DNA of 64,000 bases from Phycisphaerales bacterium (GTDB lineage: Bacteria > Planctomycetota > Phycisphaerae > Phycisphaerales > UBA1924). The DNA is taken from assembly GCA_020850415.1 (NCBI GenBank), contig JADZER010000059.1:62001-126000 (forward strand), written 5' to 3'. Below the pieces are notes generated by a model. It saw nothing but the letters and a program-made list of their open reading frames with translations, did no database searches and was not told the origin of the DNA. Made by a program: the position numbers and the translations under genes. Positions 52,009 to 60,210 of this stretch are shown here, piece by piece. Numbering within the stretch: the stretch's first letter is position 1; the number at the start of each line of letters is the position of its first letter.

Positions 52009-53343
52009 TCAGGCCCTGACGAGCCTCGCGAGCACCCGCGCCAGGCGCCTGCAGAACTCGTCGCAGACCGCCTCGTCGTGCGCCAGGGAAAGATACAGCT
52101 TCGTGCCCATCGGGTTGAGGAACACCCCTTCCTCGACGAGCGCGAGCATCATCGCTCGCCCCTTCTCCCGGTCCGCGCTCAGCATCGACCGCGTATCCAC
52201 GATCGACTCGGTGCTGAACACGATCTGCGCGAGCGGGCCGTCGCCGATGACCTGCCCCGGGTGACCGCTGTGCACCAGCTCCCGGCGCAGCCCTTCCCGG
52301 AAATACTCACCCAGCGCAAAGAGCCGCTCATAGGTGCCCGGCCGCCGGTACACCCCCAGCGCCGCCAGCGCCGCCGCGCAGCTCACCGGGTTGCCCCCAA
52401 GCGTCGACGCGGTCCACACATACCCCCGCTGTCCCAGCCGGTCCTCGCGGACAAGCTCCATGATGTCCGCCCGCCCGCCGTACGCGCCGATGGGCATCCC
52501 CCCGCCGAGCGCCTTGCCGTAGGCCACAAGGTCGGGCACCACCCCGTACCGCTCCTGCGCCCCGCCGTACGCCAGCCGGAACCCCGTCACCACCTCGTCG
52601 AAGATCAGCAGGATGTTCCGGCTCAGCGTCAGTTCGCGGAGCCCCTCCAGGAACCCCCGCACCGGCGGCAGGCACCGGTGGAACGGCTCCACGATGATCG
52701 CGGCCACGCGGTCCCCGTGCTCTCGCACGATGGCCTGTGTCGCCTCAAGGTTGTTGAACGGCGCCACGAGCACATCCGCGTGCGGCACGCCGGCGCTCGT
52801 GGGCTCCGGCTTCGGGAACGGCGTCCTTCCCGTCGGAAACACGCTGATCGTGCCCTCGTCGTTCGCCCCGTGGTAGCCGCCCTCGAACTTCAGGATCGCC
52901 GGACGCTCCAGATACGCCCGCGCCAGCCGCATGCAGTACATCGTCGCCTCGGTCCCCGACGCGCAGAACCTGACCAGCTGACACGCGGGGCTCAGCCTCA
53001 CCAGCTCCTCGGCCAGCGGCACCGACGCCGTGTTCGTGTGCGCAAAGTTCGAACCCTGCACCGCGCGCTCCACCACCGCGTGCACCACCTCCGACCGCGC
53101 GTGACCCACCAGCGCCGAGCCCCAGCCCATCGAGAAGTCGATGAACTCACGCCCCGCCGCGTCCCACACCAGGCAGCCACGCCCCCGATCGAGCACCATG
53201 CTGTGCGATTTCGGAAGGTTGAACTCGCCGTTGCAGCCGACTGGCATCACCCGCCACGCCCGGTCCACCATCGACGGGTCCACACGCACCGCACGGTTCG
53301 GCTTCATCGCGGCGGCCTTGTCGTTCCTTTGCAAGCTTGACAT
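52009..53343 (-). CDS. Class III PLP-dependent aminotransferase, HemL-like group
   Basis: A 444-residue fold-type I PLP enzyme. The motif VLDRGRGCLVWDAAGREFIDFSMGWGSALVGH starts the fold, followed by FCASGTEATMYCMRLARAYLERPAILKFEGGYHG, LLIFDEVVTGFRLAYGG (PLP Asp) and VAYGKALGGGMPIGAYGG with the Schiff-base Lys. The closest known pattern is glutamate-1-semialdehyde aminomutase and similar amine transaminases, but the substrate is not evident. It is divergent from the PbfA-like gene with 124 bp between and might act on a related aminophosphonate, an idea based only on position. Confidence 0.85.
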   Translation of the reverse strand: MSSLQRNDKAAAMKPNRAVRVDPSMVDRAWRVMPVGCNGEFNLPKSHSMVLDRGRGCLVWDAAGREFIDFSMGWGSALVGHARSEVVHAVVERAVQGSNFAHTNTASVPLAEELVRLSPACQLVRFCASGTEATMYCMRLARAYLERPAILKFEGGYHGANDEGTISVFPTGRTPFPKPEPTSAGVPHADVLVAPFNNLEATQAIVREHGDRVAAIIVEPFHRCLPPVRGFLEGLRELTLSRNILLIFDEVVTGFRLAYGGAQERYGVVPDLVAYGKALGGGMPIGAYGGRADIMELVREDRLGQRGYVWTASTLGGNPVSCAAALAALGVYRRPGTYERLFALGEYFREGLRRELVHSGHPGQVIGDGPLAQIVFSTESIVDTRSMLSADREKGRAMMLALVEEGVFLNPMGTKLYLSLAHDEAVCDEFCRRLARVLARLVRA

Positions 53344-53349
53344 TGTCCC

Positions 53350-53355
53350 AATCTA
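53350..53355 (-). promoter_or_regulatory. -10-like hexamer 6 nt before the HemL-like gene
   Basis: TAGATT (minus strand) ends 6 nt before ATG 53343. There is no ribosome-binding site in the gap. Confidence 0.42.
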
Positions 53356-53456
53356 AGCCGCTGGATGCCCATAGCAGGCAATGCGACGAGCGCCTTCACA
53401 CAATCTTCGCCGCTCGATAACACTGACGCCCGCAACCCCAGCCCCCGCCCCCGCGA

Positions 53457-53462
53457 TACGCT
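53457..53462 (+). promoter_or_regulatory. -10-like hexamer 5 nt before the pbfA-like gene
   Basis: TACGCT ends 5 nt before ATG 53468 in a C-rich tract without a Shine-Dalgarno match. The hexamer is identical to that of ubiD at 39428-39433. Confidence 0.42.
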
Positions 53463-53467
53463 CCCCC

Positions 53468-54802
53468 ATGGACCGAACCGAGGGCGATGTCAACCGATCC
53501 CCGGCCCGGGACGCCTGGCAAGCCGAACACCTCGACGCCGGCACCCGACACCTGCTCGCGGCCGACGAGCGGGCGTTCCTCCGCCAGAGCCTCTCCACCC
53601 CCTGCCTCAACGCCCTGCGCCGCGCCGACGGCCCCTGGATCGAGGACACCCAGGGACGCCGGTACCTCGACTTCCACGGCAACTCCGCCCACCAGATCGG
53701 CTACGGGCACCCCAAGGTCATCGAGGCCGTCGAACGCCAGCTGCGGGCCCTGCCCTTCTGCCCACGCCGATACGCCAACCGCCCCGCCCTCGAGCTCGCC
53801 GAGCGACTGGCAGCACTCGCCCCGGGCAACCTCTCCAAGTGCCTCTTCGCCCCCGGCGGCACGCTCGCCATCGGCATCGCCCTCAAGCTCGCCAGGGCCG
53901 CCACCGGGCGACACAAGACCATCGCCTTCCGGGGCTCCTTCCACGGCGCCTCGCTCGACGCGGCCTCCGTCGGGGGCGAGGACCTCTTCCACGCCAGGAT
54001 GGGCCCGCTCATGCCCGGGGCGCTCCATGTCCAACCCCCGGCGGCGCCCGCCTGCTCGCACGGCTGCCCCGGCGGCCGGGCCTGCGACGGCGCCTGCGCC
54101 GCCGAGATCGAGGAACTGCTGGCACGCGAGGGCGACATCGCCGCCGTCATCGCCGAGCCGGTCCGGGCGACGACCGTCGCCATCCCCCCGGCCGAGTACT
54201 GGCGGCGGGTGCGGGCCGCGTGCGACCGCCACGGCACGCTCCTGATCTTCGACGAGATCCCCACCGGGCTCGGACGCACCGGGCGCATGTTCGCCTGCGA
54301 GCACTTCGGCGTCGTGCCGGACATCCTGGTCCTGGGCAAGGGGCTCGGGGGCGGGGTCATGCCCATGGCGGCCGTGGTCGCCAGACCCGAGCTCGATATC
54401 GCCCCGGAGCTGGCCCTGGGCCACTACACGCACGAGAAATCCCCGCTCGGCGCCGCCGCGGCACTCGCCACCCTCGATGTCATCGAGGAGGAACGCCTCG
54501 TCGAACGATCCCACACGCTCGGGGAGCACGCCCTGGCCCGCCTGCGCGAGCTGCTCACCGGCCGGCCCGGCATCGCCGAGTGCAGGGGCCTGGGGCTCAT
54601 GCTCGGGGTCGAGCACGCCGCCGCCGGCCCCGACTCGGCCGAGGCGGCCGCCGAGCGGACGATGTACCGCTGCCTCTCCGCGGGCCTGAGCTACAAGGTG
54701 GGCGGCGGGCGCGTGGCGACGCTGTTCCCGCCGCTGACAATCGCAGACGCCGAGCTCGGAACGGCGATGAGCGTGTTCGCCGACGCGAGCACGCGGGACT
54801 AA
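53468..54802 (+). CDS. pbfA: PbfA-like (R)-1-hydroxy-2-aminoethylphosphonate ammonia-lyase
   Basis: A 444-residue class III PLP enzyme. It begins with the family's lead-in FLRQSLSTPCLNALRRADGPWIEDTQGRRY, then DFHGNSAHQIGYGHPKVIE, LFAPGGTLAIGIALKLARAATGRHKTI, GSFHGASLDAASVGGEDLFHARMGPLMPGA, IFDEIPTGLGRTGRMFA (PLP Asp) and LVLGKGLGGGVMPMAAVVA (Schiff-base Lys). The LSTPC lead-in and the DFHGN(S/N)xHQ(I/L)GYGHP segment are as I recall them from PbfA, which converts R-1-hydroxy-AEP to phosphonoacetaldehyde and ammonia. The phnWYA operon 5-9 kb away supplies the next steps. A different class III aminotransferase remains possible. Confidence 0.68.
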   Translation: MDRTEGDVNRSPARDAWQAEHLDAGTRHLLAADERAFLRQSLSTPCLNALRRADGPWIEDTQGRRYLDFHGNSAHQIGYGHPKVIEAVERQLRALPFCPRRYANRPALELAERLAALAPGNLSKCLFAPGGTLAIGIALKLARAATGRHKTIAFRGSFHGASLDAASVGGEDLFHARMGPLMPGALHVQPPAAPACSHGCPGGRACDGACAAEIEELLAREGDIAAVIAEPVRATTVAIPPAEYWRRVRAACDRHGTLLIFDEIPTGLGRTGRMFACEHFGVVPDILVLGKGLGGGVMPMAAVVARPELDIAPELALGHYTHEKSPLGAAAALATLDVIEEERLVERSHTLGEHALARLRELLTGRPGIAECRGLGLMLGVEHAAAGPDSAEAAAERTMYRCLSAGLSYKVGGGRVATLFPPLTIADAELGTAMSVFADASTRD

Positions 54803-55125
54803 CGGTCGCCCTGGGGTGGGACCGCGGCGGCCGTGACCTTCTCGGGATCGACGCCGCGGGACTTCAACAACGCATCCAACGCGGCGAGCCCTTCCTCGTT
54901 CTTGAGCCGGAACTCCGTCTTCGGGTTGGTCGGGGGGGTCTCGGCAAGCAGGGTCGCGAGCGTGATCCTGCGGTGGATCAGCTCTTCTGTCGGCATCTCG
55001 TCGAAGATCGACCTCATCTGGCCGTCCGACACCCGACCCGCGAACATCGCTCGGTAGAGCATGAGACCGCCGAATCCCACCGCCACAACGGCGCCGCCCA
55101 CAATGATGGCATCGCGTTTGGTCAT
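54799..55125 (-). CDS. Small unknown membrane-anchored protein
   Basis: A 108-residue protein. ATG 55125 (or the adjoining GTG 55128) follows GAGGGA. An N-terminal membrane helix (residues 6-28, DAIIVGGAVVAVGFGGLMLYRAMF) leads to a soluble helical part (VSDGQMRSIFDEMPTEELIHRRITLATLLAET) with no recognised domain. It converges with the pbfA-like gene, overlapping its stop by four bases. It is probably co-transcribed with the prepilin gene upstream (55143-56003), which ends 17 bp away. Confidence 0.6.
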   Translation of the reverse strand: MTKRDAIIVGGAVVAVGFGGLMLYRAMFAGRVSDGQMRSIFDEMPTEELIHRRITLATLLAETPPTNPKTEFRLKNEEGLAALDALLKSRGVDPEKVTAAAVPPQGDR

Positions 55126-55142
55126 CACTCCCTCACAATGGC

Positions 55143-56003
55143 TCAGTAGCCCTGCTTGTCATCCTGGAAGCCGGTGTAGTAGTACCGCAGTGTGGGATTG
55201 CCCTCGTCCGTGACCACTCCGCGGCTGAAACTGCCGATGTGGCCGTCGGCGAAGTACACCTGGCAGACATCGTTGTGACGGAAGTACTCGTTGCGCCAGA
55301 CCGCCTTGAAGGCGCCGCCGTAGTCGTTGTCGTACTGATAGAGACGCGTGAGCGCGTCGCCGTTGTCGTCGATCTTGTGCTCCCAGCCGTCCTGGAACGC
55401 GATGACATCTGAGGGGAACGGCATCAACTCGGTCGGGCGGGGCACGGTGATCTTCTGCTGGAACTGCTGCCCGTTGCGCCCGGTGACAGTCTCGGTCTTC
55501 CGACCCCAGAACCCGGACTTCCAGCGTCCGGCATCGTCGCCCCCGGGGATCACGCCGTTGAGGCAGTAGGTCTGGTACTTCTGGGTCTCGTAGATGAAGT
55601 CATAGTCGTACGACAGATACGGGTACGGGTCCATCAGCTCGAAATTGGGGTCCTCCCAGATCTCGAAAGCATCGTTGATGTAGTCGTCATAGGCGACGCC
55701 CCAGTACGCGTACTTGTCCGTCGCGGGGAACCGGATGCCGTTGAGGTCCAGCCGCGCGCCGTAGTTGCCCGCCGAGTTGCGGTGCAGCCACCCGTCGTTA
55801 TCGTTTCGGAACATCTGCGTCGCCTGGTCGATGGACCGCATATTGACGCCGCAGAGCAGCGTCCTGGCCGCCTCGCGGGCCTTGCCCAAGCTCGGCAGCA
55901 GGATGCCGATCAGCAGGGCGATGATGGCGATGACGACAAGCAGCTCGATCAAGGTGAACGCTGCGCCGCGGCTGCGAGCCTTGGCCTGGGTTGTGCCGTG
56001 CAT
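55143..56003 (-). CDS. Planctomycete-type prepilin-like protein (DUF1559-like)
   Basis: A 286-residue protein with a canonical prepilin N-terminus: [32 protein letters not shown] core with Glu5, then a large globular region rich in Tyr, Asp and Asn. The closing part [13 protein letters not shown] is the 'ADGH(V/I)' motif found near the end of DUF1559 and related H-X9-DG proteins, which planctomycetes carry in dozens of copies. AGGAAGGA precedes ATG 56003. Its job is unknown. A dockerin gene lies upstream on the same strand. Confidence 0.84.
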   Translation of the reverse strand: MHGTTQAKARSRGAAFTLIELLVVIAIIALLIGILLPSLGKAREAARTLLCGVNMRSIDQATQMFRNDNDGWLHRNSAGNYGARLDLNGIRFPATDKYAYWGVAYDDYINDAFEIWEDPNFELMDPYPYLSYDYDFIYETQKYQTYCLNGVIPGGDDAGRWKSGFWGRKTETVTGRNGQQFQQKITVPRPTELMPFPSDVIAFQDGWEHKIDDNGDALTRLYQYDNDYGGAFKAVWRNEYFRHNDVCQVYFADGHIGSFSRGVVTDEGNPTLRYYYTGFQDDKQGY

Positions 56004-56135
56004 GTGTATTCCTTCCTGGAAATCCCCACAAGCGGGGGTCGACGACCGTCAAGTCGTCACGCCCGGTTCCCCGGGCGTGACGGGAGCTGCGAGCGCCGGC
56101 GGGCTGCGTTCGCCCCGCCGACGATTGGTGGCCGC

Positions 56136-57257
56136 TTACGGGCAGCCGGCGACCCACCGGTTCAGGTACTCGATGAAGTCGATGGTGTTGGCGGTGCCGT
56201 CGCCGTTGGTGTCGGCGAAGCAGGGGTTGTCAAGGACGATCCGCTGATCGACCAGGCAGCCGCGGTCGCCGGCGCTGTTGCGGGCGGTGACGCGGACGAA
56301 GTAGATGCCTGTGGGAACATTGCCCGGGATGGTGTAGTTGACGGTGGACTTGGTGGCCGAGTGCCGGACATCGGTGAACTCGGCGTCCTTGGCCAGCTCG
56401 ATGATGTAGCTCGACGCGCCGCAGGCGGCGCCCCAGGTGATCTGCACGCCCGGGGTCAGGTTGAAGGTCGGCACGCTGATGGTGAAGAAGGCCGGCGGGT
56501 AGGAGGGGGCGTTGGAGGTGTTGCCGGTGACGGCGATATCGTCGATGGCCCACCACCAGTTGTTGCCGGCGTTGTAGTAGCCGAACCGGACGAGCATGCT
56601 CCCGGCGCCACCGGGGTTGTTGATGGCGATCGAGCGGGTGCCGTTGAAGATATCGTCCTGGAAGTCACCGCTGCCGCTGTCGCTGGAGTAGTGCTGGACG
56701 GTGGACCAGGTCGAGCCGCCGTCGAAGGACACCTCGACGCTGGCCTCCTGCGGGGTCTCATCGCGCCAGCTCTCGACGAAGTTCAGAGTCACGCTGTTCG
56801 CCGCGACGCCGGTGAGGCTGATCGGGGCCGTAGTGACATACGCGTTGTAGGGGCCGCACCCCTGGCGGTTGAAGTCGTCCCACTCGTCGCCGTCGGCGAT
56901 GAGGCAAGCGCCCTTCTGGTAGTGGCCGTCCTTGACGGTAAAGTCGCTGCGACGCTGGTCGCCGCCGGTGAACTGCCACCAGGCGCCGCTGGCGATGTTC
57001 CAGCCCTGCCACTCGGTGACGCCGTCACCGGTGCAGGAGAAGGTGTCGGACCAGCCGGCGGGCAGGTCGGGGGTCCACACATCGTCCACCTGGCCGCCCG
57101 AGCCGGTGTCGATGCCCTCCATCACATTCATACCCAGGTCGATCGAGTCGAAGTCCTCGGCGAAGATGACCTGGCACTGCTGCGCGACGGCCGACGAGGC
57201 CAGGGCAGCGATCGCTGCGCCGGCCAAGGCCGCCAGGATGTTGCTGTTGTTCTTCAT
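56136..57257 (-). CDS. Secreted jelly-roll protein with GC-type dockerin tail (copy 1)
   Basis: A 373-residue exported protein; signal peptide to about residue 26 (VAQQ). The body has FAEDFDSIDLG, EWQGWNIASGAWWQFTGGDQRRSDF, ADGDEWDDF and WWWAIDDIAVTG, a carbohydrate-binding-module-like beta-sandwich. A fibronectin-III-like part follows (ITWGAACGASSYIIELAKDAEFTD), then one dockerin loop (FADTNGDGTANTIDFIEYLNRW) and the end AGCP. It is a clear paralogue of the next gene upstream. No catalytic residues are obvious. Confidence 0.82.
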   Translation of the reverse strand: MKNNSNILAALAGAAIAALASSAVAQQCQVIFAEDFDSIDLGMNVMEGIDTGSGGQVDDVWTPDLPAGWSDTFSCTGDGVTEWQGWNIASGAWWQFTGGDQRRSDFTVKDGHYQKGACLIADGDEWDDFNRQGCGPYNAYVTTAPISLTGVAANSVTLNFVESWRDETPQEASVEVSFDGGSTWSTVQHYSSDSGSGDFQDDIFNGTRSIAINNPGGAGSMLVRFGYYNAGNNWWWAIDDIAVTGNTSNAPSYPPAFFTISVPTFNLTPGVQITWGAACGASSYIIELAKDAEFTDVRHSATKSTVNYTIPGNVPTGIYFVRVTARNSAGDRGCLVDQRIVLDNPCFADTNGDGTANTIDFIEYLNRWVAGCP

Positions 57258-57364
57258 CGCTTTCTCTCTCGGGGCTGGGAGCCCCATGAACTCGCGCCCC
57301 CGTGGGGCGGAGATTGGTTCGTTCTACCCGCCGCCCGGCAACGACCGGGCGGCACGCTCTCGCC

Positions 57365-58585
57365 TCAGTTGCAGCCGTTCGACCAGTAGTTCAGGTACCG
57401 CAGGAAGTCCTGGGTGTTGGAGATCCCGTTGCCGTCGAGGTCCGACGGGCAGGTGTTGTCAACACCGATCTGCTTGGACTTCTCGAAGGTGCCGAGGCTG
57501 TTCTTGGCGATCACCTTGACCCAGTACACGCCGGCCTGCAGCACGCCGTTGGCGGGGGTGTACGCAAGGTTGAAGGTCTCGTCCTGGAGGACCACATCGG
57601 TGAAGGCCGCGTCGTTGGCGAAGACCACCTCGTAGCTCGTCGCGTTGAGCGACGCCGTCCAGGTGATGTCGGGCGTGGTGTCGGGGTTGAAGGTCAGGGC
57701 GTTCAGCGTGAAGTCCTGCGGCGGGTCGACGGGGTCGCCCGAGTCGATGAACACCTTGATGTCGTCGATGGCCCACCACCAGTCGTTGGCCGCGTCGAAC
57801 ATCTCGAAGGAGATCTCCATGGTCGAGGCGCCCGAGGGGTTGGCAAGCACGATGTCGACCGTCTCGTTCTCGGCGTCGGGGTGGAAGTTCGGGTCGTTCG
57901 CGTCGCTGGACCAGTACAGGTACTCCTCCCAGGCCCCGCCGTCGAAGCGGACCGACATGCGGCCCTGCTGGTTGCGGTCGTCCTTCTCCGGACGCCAGCT
58001 GGAGTCAAAGCGGATGATCAGGTCATCGCCCGCGGCGCTCGAGACATCGATCACCGGGCTGATGATCTCGGTGTCGAACGGCCCGACGCTCTCCGGGTCG
58101 TCGATGAACGGGTCGTAGTCGTCCCACTCGTCGGGGTCGGCGACCAGCACCTTGCCGGAGGCCTTGGTGAAGAAGCTGCGGTTCTGGTCGCCGGCGGTGA
58201 ACTGCCACCACTGGTAGTCCGTGACCGACCAGCCCTGCCACTCCAGGGTGCCGATGCCGGGCAGGCTGAAGGTCGCGCTCCAGTCGCCGAAGGTCCAATC
58301 GCCGTCGAACTCGGTGTTCGCGTACCCGAAGCTCGCGCAGTCGATGAAGTCCGGGCCGCAGCCGGGGTTCTCGATGTTCGTCTGCTCGCAGAACACGCCG
58401 TCGCCGATGAACGCCTGCTCCTGGCAGCCGATCTCGCCGGTGTCGACGCCCTCGTCCTGGTTCTGGAAAAGCGGGAAGCTCTCGAAGTCTTCCTCGAACA
58501 GGACCTGTGCCATCGCCGGGGCGGCGGACAGGCCGCAGACCGCGAGCAGGATGCCCGCCTGGCTCGCGCCGTTGACTCTCCTCAT
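57365..58585 (-). CDS. Secreted jelly-roll protein with GC-type dockerin tail (copy 2)
   Basis: A 406-residue exported protein, paralogous to the neighbouring copy: FEEDFESFPLFQNQDEGVDTG, EWQGWSVTDYQWWQFTAGDQNRSFF, ADPDEWDDY and WWWAIDDIKVF align with it. A Cys-rich insert (GCQEQAFIGDGVFCEQTNIENPGCGP) is unique to this copy. A fibronectin-III-like domain and one dockerin loop (DLDGNGISNTQDFLRYLNYW) end in NGCN. ATG 58585 has GAGGAG 8-13 nt upstream; the longer reading frame from 58603 lacks one. Confidence 0.82.
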   Translation of the reverse strand: MRRVNGASQAGILLAVCGLSAAPAMAQVLFEEDFESFPLFQNQDEGVDTGEIGCQEQAFIGDGVFCEQTNIENPGCGPDFIDCASFGYANTEFDGDWTFGDWSATFSLPGIGTLEWQGWSVTDYQWWQFTAGDQNRSFFTKASGKVLVADPDEWDDYDPFIDDPESVGPFDTEIISPVIDVSSAAGDDLIIRFDSSWRPEKDDRNQQGRMSVRFDGGAWEEYLYWSSDANDPNFHPDAENETVDIVLANPSGASTMEISFEMFDAANDWWWAIDDIKVFIDSGDPVDPPQDFTLNALTFNPDTTPDITWTASLNATSYEVVFANDAAFTDVVLQDETFNLAYTPANGVLQAGVYWVKVIAKNSLGTFEKSKQIGVDNTCPSDLDGNGISNTQDFLRYLNYWSNGCN

Positions 58586-59012
58586 GATGCTGACTCCTCG
58601 CAAAGAACTTTGCGGTGCAGGTTTGGACGCGACACGCGCCGCGGCCGCTGTTCACGCTGGTGGTGACGCCTGAAAGCGCCAGGGAGCGTACAGACGCGGC
58701 CGTCGTTGTCGAGAGGCGCAACGCATGCCTTGCGAGCATTTGACACAACTCCCGCCCGCCGTGCGCGCGTTGTCGCCGTGTCCATGCGCTAAGAATTGCA
58801 CCGCGCCACCCCCACACCCGAGTGGATCGACCCGGCCGTTCTAGCGCGGAACTAGTGCATAGCACTGGTCCCACGCCCGAACGCCCCGCCCCACACCCGC
58901 CCGACGCTCGGCACATCGCCCGATTTGCCCAAGTTTGTGTTAAGGGGTAGCGAGTGAAGCGCGAAGATCGGCGGCAGCCCCGCCGAGACCGGGTGCTCCG
59001 GCGGGCTGAGTC
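58586..59012. other. Intergenic region upstream of dockerin copy 2
   Basis: This 427-bp stretch separates the phnW stop from the dockerin gene, both read leftward. It has no supported gene. It contains the promoter at 58685-58712 and, near 58935, an AT-richer tract that could hold another promoter or a terminator of the phn operon; I see no clear hairpin there. Confidence 0.6.
58685..58712 (-). promoter_or_regulatory. Sigma70-like promoter of dockerin copy 2
   Basis: On the minus strand TCGACA (58707-58712) and TACGCT (58685-58690) are separated by 16 bp. The transcript would carry a leader of about 90 nt with a GAGGAG ribosome-binding site, unlike the leaderless group although it has the same -10 hexamer as ubiD and pbfA. 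Confidence 0.42.
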
Positions 59013-60143
59013 TTAGCGCATCGATGCCGCGGAGATGTGGATTGCGCCGAGCAACGCCCGCACATCGGCGGGGAACACCCGCCCGATCGTCCCAACCCGG
59101 AAGCACCGCTCACGGGTCAGCTTCCCCGGGTAGATCAGGTACCCCTGCCCGCTCAGGTCGGCGTACAGCCGCTCAAACGAGAACCCTTGCCACGACGGGT
59201 ACCGGAAGGTCGTGATGATGTGGCTCCGCAGCCGCTCCGGCAGGTAGCACTCGAACCCCAGGCCCGTCATGCCCGCGACCAGCTCCCTGTGATTCGCCCC
59301 GTACCGCGCCGCGCGAGCCCCGACACCACCCTCCGCCTCGAGCTCCAGCAAGGCCCTGTGAAACGCCGCGATCACCCCGGTCGGCGGCGTGAACCGGAAC
59401 TGACCATCCCTCTCCAACCCCTCGTGCTGGGCGAGCAGGTCCATCGTGACCGAGCGCGACCACCCACGGGTCTCGCGCAACGCCTCCAGCCTCGCGATGA
59501 CGAAGCTGAACCCCGGCACCCCCTCGACGCACTTGTTGGCCGAGCTGACGAGGTAGTCGATGGGCGTCCCCGCCATGTCGATCGGGATCCCCCCGAACGA
59601 GCTCATCGCGTCGACAAACAGCCTGCGCCCGGCCTCGCCGACCACCCCGGCGATGGCCCCGAGCGGGTTGAGCAGGCCCGTGGTGGTCTCGCAGTGCGTG
59701 ACGACCACATGCGTCACGCCCGGGTGCTCCGCGATCGCCCGGCCCAAAGCCCCGGGGTCCACCGGCTGGTCCTCCTCGAACTCCACCGCGTGGGTCGTGA
59801 TGCCCAGCGTCCTCGCCAGCTCCACATGCCGCCGGCCGTACGCCCCGTTGACCGCCACCAGCACCTCCGCCCCGCGCGCAACCGTCGAGGCGAACACCGA
59901 CTCCAGCCCGAAGGTGCCGCTGCCCTGCATCGGGATCGCGGCGAACCGGTCCGGCCCCACCCCCCCCACCTCCAGCAGGCGCCGGCGGACATCCCGCACC
60001 ATCTCGATGAACGCCCCGTCCCGCGACCCGTAGTCGTGGAGCATCGCCTGCTTCACGCTCAGACTCGTCGTGAGCGGGCCAGGCGTAAAGAGCAGCTTGT
60101 CCTTGGCGGCGGGCAGGGTCGCGATGGGATGGTGGTCGGGCAT
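59013..60143 (-). CDS. phnW: 2-aminoethylphosphonate-pyruvate transaminase
   Basis: A 376-residue class V PLP enzyme: AEP plus pyruvate gives phosphonoacetaldehyde plus alanine. Typical features are LLFTPGPLTTSLSVKQAMLHDYGSRDGAFIEM at the start, PMQGSGTFGLESV, VVVTHCETTTGLLNP, DAMSSFGGIPIDM (PLP Asp) and SANKCVEGVPGFSFVI with the Schiff-base Lys. The ending ISAASMR has the usual length. ATG 60143 has a GGAG site. It lies 67 bp after phnY and is the last gene of the leftward phosphonate operon. Confidence 0.93.
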   Translation of the reverse strand: MPDHHPIATLPAAKDKLLFTPGPLTTSLSVKQAMLHDYGSRDGAFIEMVRDVRRRLLEVGGVGPDRFAAIPMQGSGTFGLESVFASTVARGAEVLVAVNGAYGRRHVELARTLGITTHAVEFEEDQPVDPGALGRAIAEHPGVTHVVVTHCETTTGLLNPLGAIAGVVGEAGRRLFVDAMSSFGGIPIDMAGTPIDYLVSSANKCVEGVPGFSFVIARLEALRETRGWSRSVTMDLLAQHEGLERDGQFRFTPPTGVIAAFHRALLELEAEGGVGARAARYGANHRELVAGMTGLGFECYLPERLRSHIITTFRYPSWQGFSFERLYADLSGQGYLIYPGKLTRERCFRVGTIGRVFPADVRALLGAIHISAASMR

Positions 60144-60210
60144 CGTGCCGGCTCCGGGTTGGGGGTCGGGGTGAGAGTCGAGAGCGTAGAAGCCGGCCGA
60201 CACCGGCGCC

